From VRUE01 sp047519745 (GTDB taxonomy: Bacteria > Actinomycetota > Thermoleophilia > Solirubrobacterales > 70-9): DNA of 64,000 bases. This document shows positions 58,682-64,000 of the stretch, in pieces. The position numbers and the translations under genes were made by a program. Below the pieces are notes generated by a model that saw only the letters and a list, made by a program, of their open reading frames with translations, was not told where the DNA came from and did not search any database. Location: positions 43,945-107,944 of the forward strand of contig JAPVSJ010000021.1 in the NCBI GenBank assembly GCA_047519745.1, written 5' to 3'. Each line of letters starts with the position of its first letter. Position 1 is the first letter of the stretch.

Positions 58682-61048
58682 ATGATCGGGACCTACGTCT
58701 CGGCGACGCTGATCTGCGTCGCCTCGCTGCTCGTCGGGCGCGCCCTGCTGCTGATCTCGGGGCGCGGCTCGTGGTCGTGGCTGGAGCCGGCGGTCGGCCT
58801 GGCCGCCGTGCTGACGGTGACCGGCGTCCTCGCCCGCGCGCCGGGTCACGGCACCTCGGCGACCGTGGGCCTGGTCCTGCTCCTCATCGTGGCCGGCGCG
58901 GTCGTCTTTTACCTCCGCCCCGCCGCACCCGCCGGGGATGAGCGCTGGAAGGCATTGCGGCAGGGCCTGCCGGTGGCGATCGTCGTCGCCTTGGTGCTCT
59001 CGATCCCGTTCGCGATCAGCGGGCGCTGGGGGCTGTTGGGGGTTGGCTTCAACAACGACCTCGGCCTCCACCTCGCCTGGGCCGAGTGGCTGCGCAGCGG
59101 CGCCGGGCCGGTTCCCGACGCCGGCTACCCGCTCGGCCCGCACGGCCTCGCCGTCGCCACGGCGGCGGTGCCGGGAATCGGCCTGGGGCAGGCCTTCGTC
59201 GGCGAGATCTTCGCGATCGGCATCCTCACCGGGCTGACCGCGCTTGCCGCGCTGCCCGGGTTTGGCGCCGCGCGGCGCCTGCTCGCGACGACGCTGGTCG
59301 CCGTCTCCTACCTCGGCGCCTCCTACTTCGCCCAGGGCGCCTTCAAGGAGCTCGCCGAGGCCCTCTTCGTCCTCGCCGTCGCCGTGGGCCTGAGTGAGGT
59401 CGACACCCTGCGCCAGCCGCTGCGTTCCGCGCTGCCCTGGCTGGCGTTGGCGGGAGGCATCTTCTTCTCCTACAGCTTCGCCGGGCTGGCCTGGCCGATC
59501 GTCACCGCTGCGCTGTGGAGCCTGACCCTGCCCGAGGTGAGGGCGGCGCTGGCGCCACGGCGACTGCTGCGCTTCCTGCTGCGGCCGGCGACGCTGCTGA
59601 CGATCCTCGTCCTCGCCGCTGTGGCTGCTGCGGCCACGCTGGTCGGCCCCTTCGGCTTCGTCCACAGCTTCAACAAAGTCGCCGGGACGAACACCTACGG
59701 GCCGGTCTCGCCCGTTGAGGCGCTCGGGGTCTGGCCCGCCACCGACTACCGGCTCGAAGCGCCCGACGGCGCCCACCTGACCGGGCTGGCGGCCGCGATC
59801 GGCATCCTCGCCGTTATCGCCGGCACGGCCTGGTGGGTGCGACGGCGCGAGCTCGCCGTCCCCCTCGGCCTCGCCGCCTGCGCGGTCCTCTACCTCGCCT
59901 CGCTGCCGACCAGCGGCGACTACGCCAGCGCGAAGGCGCTGATGATCGCGGCGCCGCTGGCGATGCTGGTCGCGATCCGCCCGTTGCTCGCCGAGTTCGG
60001 CCTGCGCGTTCGTCCTTTGTATGGCATAGCGCCACAAAGGACGAACGCACCGGTTATGCGGCTCGCCTGGTCGGCCCTTGCCATCGTCTTCGTAGCCGGG
60101 GCTGCCTACTCCAGCTTCCTCGCCCTGCGCGACGCGCCGGTCGGGCCGCCCGGGCACGGCGCCGAGCTGCGTGCCTTCCTGCCGATCCTGCGCGGCAAGC
60201 CCGTCCTCTACGCCGGCCAGGACCGTTATGCGCCCTACGAGCTGATGGGCGCCGACACCCACGTGCCGCTGGTCGAGTTCCCCGACCCCGGCGTCGCCGA
60301 GAACCCGGAGAAGCCGTTCGACACCGGCGACGCCTACAGCCCGATCGACTTCGACTCCTTCTCGCGTGGCACGCTCGACGGCTTCCCCTACGTGATCACC
60401 GGCCGCGCCGCCTGGAACAGCCAGGCCCCGCCCGGCTTCAAGCGCATCGCCGCGACGCCCTCGTTCCTACTCTGGGAACGGACCCGCAACGTGCCCGAAG
60501 GCCGCCACGTCCTGCTCGAGGGGACCAACGCCGGCGCCCGCGCGGGCTGCGCCTCGCCCGAGATCCGCATCCTGCTCGCCAACCGCGGGCGCGCTTCGCT
60601 CTTCTCCGCCGTGACGATCGCACCCAAGGCGCGCTGGGACGAAGGCAGCGAGCTGCGGACCGGTGAGAGCACCGCGCAGACGATCGAGCTGCCGGCCGGA
60701 CGCTGGCAGCTCTCACTGCAGTACTTCTCGCCATTTGGCCTGACCTTGACGTCGCCGGGCTTCGAACACGCCCTGGAGCCGGCCCTGGACGGACAGCGCC
60801 CCAACACGATCAGTCTCGCCAACGACGGCCAGTTCTGGCCCGCCGGGACCTACGTCAGCAAGGGCGGGCAAGTCCGCTTCACGGTCGTTGCGGCCGAGCC
60901 GAGCTTCCTGCAGCGCCTAACCGGCTACGACGGAGTCGCCTACGTAGGCAACCTGGTCGCCGTCCATGCAGGCAAGCGCCGCATAGTCCCCCTCAGCTCA
61001 GCCTGCAATGGATGGATCGACTGGTACGAATCCAGTGCTGTGCCCTAG
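58682..61048 (+). CDS. Large multi-pass membrane protein
   Basis: 788 residues. About 500 N-terminal residues hold roughly twelve hydrophobic spans (LICVASLLVGRALLLIS; IVVALVLSIPFAISGRWGLL; LLTILVLAAVAAAATLVG), with polar loops carrying NNDLGLHLAWAEWL (reminiscent of GT-C first loops) and a C-terminal ~230-residue extracytoplasmic beta-rich part (QTIELPAGRWQLSLQYFSPF). It may be a GT-C-like glycosyltransferase, unproven. A TTG at 58670 would extend it by four residues. A perfect 15-bp hairpin lies in its coding sequence at 60006-60048. Confidence 0.7.
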   Translation: MIGTYVSATLICVASLLVGRALLLISGRGSWSWLEPAVGLAAVLTVTGVLARAPGHGTSATVGLVLLLIVAGAVVFYLRPAAPAGDERWKALRQGLPVAIVVALVLSIPFAISGRWGLLGVGFNNDLGLHLAWAEWLRSGAGPVPDAGYPLGPHGLAVATAAVPGIGLGQAFVGEIFAIGILTGLTALAALPGFGAARRLLATTLVAVSYLGASYFAQGAFKELAEALFVLAVAVGLSEVDTLRQPLRSALPWLALAGGIFFSYSFAGLAWPIVTAALWSLTLPEVRAALAPRRLLRFLLRPATLLTILVLAAVAAAATLVGPFGFVHSFNKVAGTNTYGPVSPVEALGVWPATDYRLEAPDGAHLTGLAAAIGILAVIAGTAWWVRRRELAVPLGLAACAVLYLASLPTSGDYASAKALMIAAPLAMLVAIRPLLAEFGLRVRPLYGIAPQRTNAPVMRLAWSALAIVFVAGAAYSSFLALRDAPVGPPGHGAELRAFLPILRGKPVLYAGQDRYAPYELMGADTHVPLVEFPDPGVAENPEKPFDTGDAYSPIDFDSFSRGTLDGFPYVITGRAAWNSQAPPGFKRIAATPSFLLWERTRNVPEGRHVLLEGTNAGARAGCASPEIRILLANRGRASLFSAVTIAPKARWDEGSELRTGESTAQTIELPAGRWQLSLQYFSPFGLTLTSPGFEHALEPALDGQRPNTISLANDGQFWPAGTYVSKGGQVRFTVVAAEPSFLQRLTGYDGVAYVGNLVAVHAGKRRIVPLSSACNGWIDWYESSAVP
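60006..60048. repeat. Perfect 15-bp palindrome within the membrane-protein gene
   Basis: GCGTTCGTCCTTTGT (60006-60020) and ACAAAGGACGAACGC (60034-60048) are exact inverted copies around a 13-nt loop. It is more AT-rich than its context and encodes VRPLYGIAPQRTNA in a polar loop, where a lineage-specific insert would be tolerated. Confidence 0.75.
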
Positions 61049-61051
61049 AGC

Positions 61052-61166
61052 AGAGCCCATCCGGTAGGGCTGGAACGTCTTGTACTTTTTCGGTGTGGGC
61101 AATGGGCGCCAGCCCACCGGCGATCCACCGAAACAAGTTAAGTGGAAGCCCTACCGGATGGGCTCT
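61052..61166. terminator. Long nested palindrome, probable bidirectional terminator
   Basis: Perfect 20-bp arms AGAGCCCATCCGGTAGGGCT (61052-61071) and their complement (61147-61166) enclose a second stem (CTTGT...CGGTG at 61079-61095 with CACCGAAACAAG at 61126-61137) and an inner TGGGC/GCCCA pair. It starts 3 nt after the membrane-protein stop and ends in the desaturase stop codon, filling the space between two convergent genes. A further 9-bp pair AACGTCTTG/CAAGACGTT (61074, 61183) competes with it. Confidence 0.7.
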
Positions 61167-62092
61167 CAAACTGCTTTAGAAGCAAGACGTTCTGGCGAAA
61201 CTCGGACGACATCCCACACCCAGCCCGCCTTCTCCATCAGGTCGATCGTGACCGCGGAGAGGTCGACCTGGTAGCGGCCGAGGCCGTGGACGGCCGAGGT
61301 CGGGAAGGCGTGGTGGTTGTTGTGCCAGGCCTCGCCCAGGGTCGGGATCGCGATCAGGGCGAGGTTGCGCGACTCGTCGGTCGTCTCGAAGTCGCGGTTG
61401 CCGAAGACGTGGCAGAGCGAGTTGATGCTGTAGGTGAAGTGGTGCAGGACGAAGACGCGGACCAGGCCGCCCCAGAGCAGGCCGGTGAGCGCGGCGAAGA
61501 GCGTGCCGCCGATGATCCAGCCGAACGCGAACGGAACCAGCAGTCCGACGATCGCCCAGTAGATGAAGGTGCGGTCGACCCAGTTGATCGTCGGGTCCTT
61601 GATCAGGTCCGGGGCGAAGCGCTCCTTGTTGCCGCGCTGGGTGTGGATGAAGAGCCAGCCCATGTGGGCGTGGAAGAGGCCGCGCATCGCGCCGGACCAG
61701 CCATGGCCGTGGTCGACGTGGGGGCTGTGCGGGTCTCCCACTTCGTCTGAGAAGGCGTGGTGCTTGCGATGGTCGGCGACCCAGGAGATCACCGGTCCCT
61801 CGATCGCCGCCGAGCCGAGGATCGCCAGCAGGCCGTGCAGCCAGCGCTTCGCTTTGAAGCTGCGGTGGGTGAGGTGGCGGTGGAAGCCGACCGTGATCCC
61901 CAGGCCGGTCAGCACGTACATGCCGACGAAGAGGAAGACGTCGCTCCAGTGCAGGGCGCTGCCCCAGACCTGCCAGCCGGCGAGGCCGAGGGCGACGAAG
62001 GGCACCAACGTGACGAGGCCGGTGATGATCCGGTCACGGGTCTCGTTGGCGACCGGCTGGATATCTGAAGGGAGTGGTCCCGCACCTGCCAT
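61166..62092 (-). CDS. Membrane fatty-acid (acyl-CoA delta-9-type) desaturase
   Basis: 308 residues. Three histidine boxes bind the di-iron centre: GFHRHLTHRSFKAK, ISWVADHRKHHAFSDEVGDP and GEAWHNNHHAFPTSA. Two pairs of membrane spans are visible (IITGLVTLVPFVALGLAGW; VFLFVGMYVLTGLGIT; FIYWAIVGLLVPFAFGWI; LFAALTGLLWGGLVRVFVL). It introduces a cis double bond in acyl chains. The ATG at 62092 fits the family length; TATGAT lies 9 nt before it. It is divergent from the Cfa gene, which could act on its products. Confidence 0.93.
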   Translation of the reverse strand: MAGAGPLPSDIQPVANETRDRIITGLVTLVPFVALGLAGWQVWGSALHWSDVFLFVGMYVLTGLGITVGFHRHLTHRSFKAKRWLHGLLAILGSAAIEGPVISWVADHRKHHAFSDEVGDPHSPHVDHGHGWSGAMRGLFHAHMGWLFIHTQRGNKERFAPDLIKDPTINWVDRTFIYWAIVGLLVPFAFGWIIGGTLFAALTGLLWGGLVRVFVLHHFTYSINSLCHVFGNRDFETTDESRNLALIAIPTLGEAWHNNHHAFPTSAVHGLGRYQVDLSAVTIDLMEKAGWVWDVVRVSPERLASKAV

Positions 62093-62192
62093 GAAGCGGC
62101 GATCATACGCCCACTCGATGCCGGAAAGGTAAAGATCGGGCGTCAGGGCCTCCCGCGTCGATCCGGTCGCCGCACCCTTATAAGGTGCCCCG

Positions 62193-63398
62193 ATGCCCTT
62201 CGCCCGCACCGCGCCGCTGCGCCACGAGATCGAGGCCCGCATCCCCGAGCGCCCCTTCTCGATCGAGTTCTGGGACGGAACGCGGCTGCCGTCCACCGAC
62301 GGCGACGGCCCCACCTTCTTCATCCGCTCCCCCCGTGCGGCGGCGCACGCGCTGCGCGCGCCCGGCCAGCTCGGCCTCGGCCGCGCCTACGTCAGCGGCG
62401 AGATCGAGGTCGACGACATGGACGCCGTGATCGAGCTGCTCGACAGCTGGCAGCCGCCCTCGCTCGATCGCGGCGACGTCGCCCGCCTGGCGCTCGGCGC
62501 GGTGCGCGCTGCCGGCCTCACCCGGCCGCCGAAGCGCCCCGACGCCGAGCTCGTGCTCAGCGGCCGCCGCCACAGCAAGGAGCGCGACGCCAAGGCGGTG
62601 CGCCACCACTACGACGTATCCAACGACTTCTTCGCGCTCTTCCTCGACGAGTCGATGACCTACAGCTGCGCCTTCTTCGCCGAGGGCGCAAAAACGCTCG
62701 AGGAGGCGCAGGAAGAGAAGCTCGACACGGTCGCCCGCAAGCTGGCGCTGAAGGAGGGCGACCGGGTGCTCGACGTCGGCTGCGGCTGGGGCGCCTTCCC
62801 GCTGCGGGCCGCGACCAAGTACGGAGCGAGCGTCGTCGGCATCACGCTCTCGCCGCCGCAGGCCGAGCGGGCGCGGCAGCGGGCGGAGGAGGCCGGCGTC
62901 GCCGACCGGGTCGAGGTCCGCGTCATGGACTACCGCGACCTGGCCGGCGAGCGCTTCGACGCGATCGCTTCGATCGGCATGGTCGAGCACGTCGGCAAGG
63001 AGCAGATCGACGTCTACGCGCGCACCCTCGCGGGGTTGCTCGAGCCGGGCGGGCGGCTGCTCAACCACGGCATCGCCCGCCTGCGCCATACCGACCCCGA
63101 CGCCGCCGCCTTCTCCGAGCGCTACGTCTTCCCCGACGGCGAACCGCTGCACCTCTCGCGCGTGCTGCTGGCGCTGGAGCGAGCCGGGTTCGTCACCCGC
63201 CACGTCTCCGAGCACGGCGCCGACTACGCCGAGACCCTGCGCCACTGGGCGCGGCGGCTGGACGAGAACCTCGACGAGGCGATCCGGCTCGCGGGCCCCG
63301 AACGGGTGCGGGTCTGGCGCCTGTATCTGCGGGCGGCGCGGAACGGGTTCGAAAATGGGTTCCTGTCGATCTACCAGGCCCGCTGCATCTTGGCTTAG
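62193..63398 (+). CDS. cfa: Cyclopropane-fatty-acyl-phospholipid synthase family methyltransferase
   Basis: 401 residues. N-terminal lipid-binding domain (FSIEFWDGTRLPSTDGDGPT; GLGRAYVSGEIEVDDMDAVI), then VRHHYDVSNDFFALFLDESM, TYSCAFFAEGAKTLEEAQEE and the SAM site RVLDVGCGWGAFPLRAATKY, followed by IASIGMVEHVGKEQIDVYAR. Adds a methylene to unsaturated acyl chains. TAAGGT (62181-62186) lies 6 nt before the ATG (leaderless pattern). It ends 4 nt inside the convergent HAD gene. Confidence 0.94.
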   Translation: MPFARTAPLRHEIEARIPERPFSIEFWDGTRLPSTDGDGPTFFIRSPRAAAHALRAPGQLGLGRAYVSGEIEVDDMDAVIELLDSWQPPSLDRGDVARLALGAVRAAGLTRPPKRPDAELVLSGRRHSKERDAKAVRHHYDVSNDFFALFLDESMTYSCAFFAEGAKTLEEAQEEKLDTVARKLALKEGDRVLDVGCGWGAFPLRAATKYGASVVGITLSPPQAERARQRAEEAGVADRVEVRVMDYRDLAGERFDAIASIGMVEHVGKEQIDVYARTLAGLLEPGGRLLNHGIARLRHTDPDAAAFSERYVFPDGEPLHLSRVLLALERAGFVTRHVSEHGADYAETLRHWARRLDENLDEAIRLAGPERVRVWRLYLRAARNGFENGFLSIYQARCILA

Positions 63399-64000
63399 GC
63401 CGGGAAGCCGGTGGTTAGATCGGCAAGGGACCAGTCGGCTTCAGCTTGCTCGAGCTGGTCGACCGGGTAGCTGCCGGTTGCCACGCCGACCACTTTGATC
63501 CCCGCGCCGTGGCCCGCGGTGACGTCCCGGGGGGTGTCGCCCACTGAGATGCAGGAGCTGTTCTGGAGCGAGTTGCCGGAGACGAGCTTGCCGCGGGTGA
63601 GGGCGGCCTTGGTCACCTCGGTGCGGTCGGCGGAGTCGGAGCCGTAGCCGCCGAAGCTGAAGAAGCGGTTGAGGTGGGCGCGGGCGAGCTTGATGTGGGC
63701 GGCGGCCTCGATGTTGCCGGTGACCAGGCCGAGCAGCACGCCGCCCTCGATCAGGCGGTCGAGCAACTGCTCGACTCCCGGCATCATCCGGTAGCCGTCG
63801 GACTCGGCGACCGCATCCGGGAGGTGCTTGAGGTAGCAGCCGATCGCCCTGGCGCGCTCCTCGACACTGCCCTCGCGGCCGATCACCTCGCGGAAGACGA
63901 TCGCGGCGATCTCGGGGTCGGTCATGCCGGCGTCGGTGTGCTCGGCGACGTCGGCCTCGACCCCGTGCAGCTCCTCGAAGGCGCGCTGCCAGGCGACGCC
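63395..64000 (-). CDS. HAD-superfamily phosphatase, N-terminus beyond the window
   Basis: 202 codons are open to the right edge; the frame beyond the ATG at 63925 continues with GVAWQRAFEELHGVEADVAE, so the gene is truncated by the window and not started there. The cap helices are followed by motif II GLVTGNIEAAAHI, motif III lysine in TEVTKAALTRGK and motif IV CISVGDTPRDVTAG, resembling phosphoglycolate phosphatase-like enzymes. Motif I (DxD) is outside the window. Confidence 0.85.
   Translation of the reverse strand, partial: GVAWQRAFEELHGVEADVAEHTDAGMTDPEIAAIVFREVIGREGSVEERARAIGCYLKHLPDAVAESDGYRMMPGVEQLLDRLIEGGVLLGLVTGNIEAAAHIKLARAHLNRFFSFGGYGSDSADRTEVTKAALTRGKLVSGNSLQNSSCISVGDTPRDVTAGHGAGIKVVGVATGSYPVDQLEQAEADWSLADLTTGFPA

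Overview
The window is a 64 kb stretch of very GC-rich bacterial DNA, densely packed with genes on both strands. It carries no plasmid or phage backbone. The codon use, the frequent GTG/TTG starts, the many genes lacking a leader, an HrcA/CIRCE-controlled groESL operon, MMPL and Mrp proteins and a delta-9-type desaturase beside a Cfa-type methyltransferase all suggest an actinobacterium. My best guess is the class Thermoleophilia (Solirubrobacterales type), but this is an inference from style and gene families, not from a marker gene.

Region 1 (about 1-29.2 kb) is a large surface-polysaccharide locus. It contains two DegT/DnrJ PLP aminotransferases, an FdtA-like sugar ketoisomerase, a complete dTDP-rhamnose block (rmlA-rmlD-rmlB-rmlC), at least six glycosyltransferases (GT2 and GT4), several SAM methyltransferases, an ATP-grasp ligase overlapping a HAD hydrolase, a Wzt/Wzm-type ABC exporter, a WbaP/WcaJ-type initiating sugar-phosphate transferase, and an O-antigen ligase/polymerase-like membrane protein with C-terminal TPRs. 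Two secreted glycoside-hydrolase paralogues also lie here. Together these can supply dTDP-sugars (rhamnose and probably 3-amino or 4-amino-6-deoxyhexoses), build a glycan on a lipid carrier, export or polymerise it, and trim it outside the cell. A DUF4143 AAA ATPase (21-22 kb) and an unknown secreted protein interrupt the locus.

Region 2 (29.2-42.5 kb) is mostly housekeeping: a giant Lhr-type helicase, a MazEF-like toxin-antitoxin pair, a Crp/Fnr regulator with Pcm, an RTX calcium-binding repeat protein, an ASCH protein, an SRPBCC protein, groES-groEL with a perfect CIRCE operator and a strong hairpin terminator, a nucleoside-diphosphate-sugar epimerase-like protein and a 7Fe ferredoxin. The lhr gene holds two in-frame copies of a palindromic DNA element.

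Region 3 (42.5-45.5 kb) is an accessory islet: an unknown toxin-antitoxin-like pair, an RHH/MazF pair and a SEC-C/TPR protein, the last two lying between a ~31-bp imperfect direct repeat and abutting a 3'-truncated flavin monooxygenase pseudogene.

Region 4 (45.5-64 kb) carries a Mrp ATPase, a large secreted protein, cyclophilin, a complete IS1595-family insertion with 9-bp target duplications, an MMPL exporter divergent from an ArsR-type repressor, a potassium channel, tRNA-Ser(GGA), tadA, a subtilase, a universal stress protein, an MBL hydrolase, a large membrane protein, a fatty-acid desaturase convergent across a long palindrome, a Cfa synthase and the edge of a HAD phosphatase.

The most notable window-wide signals are (i) a TANNNT hexamer placed 6-8 nt before the start codon of at least fourteen genes, predicting widespread leaderless transcription, and (ii) the palindromic elements that sit in frame inside coding genes.
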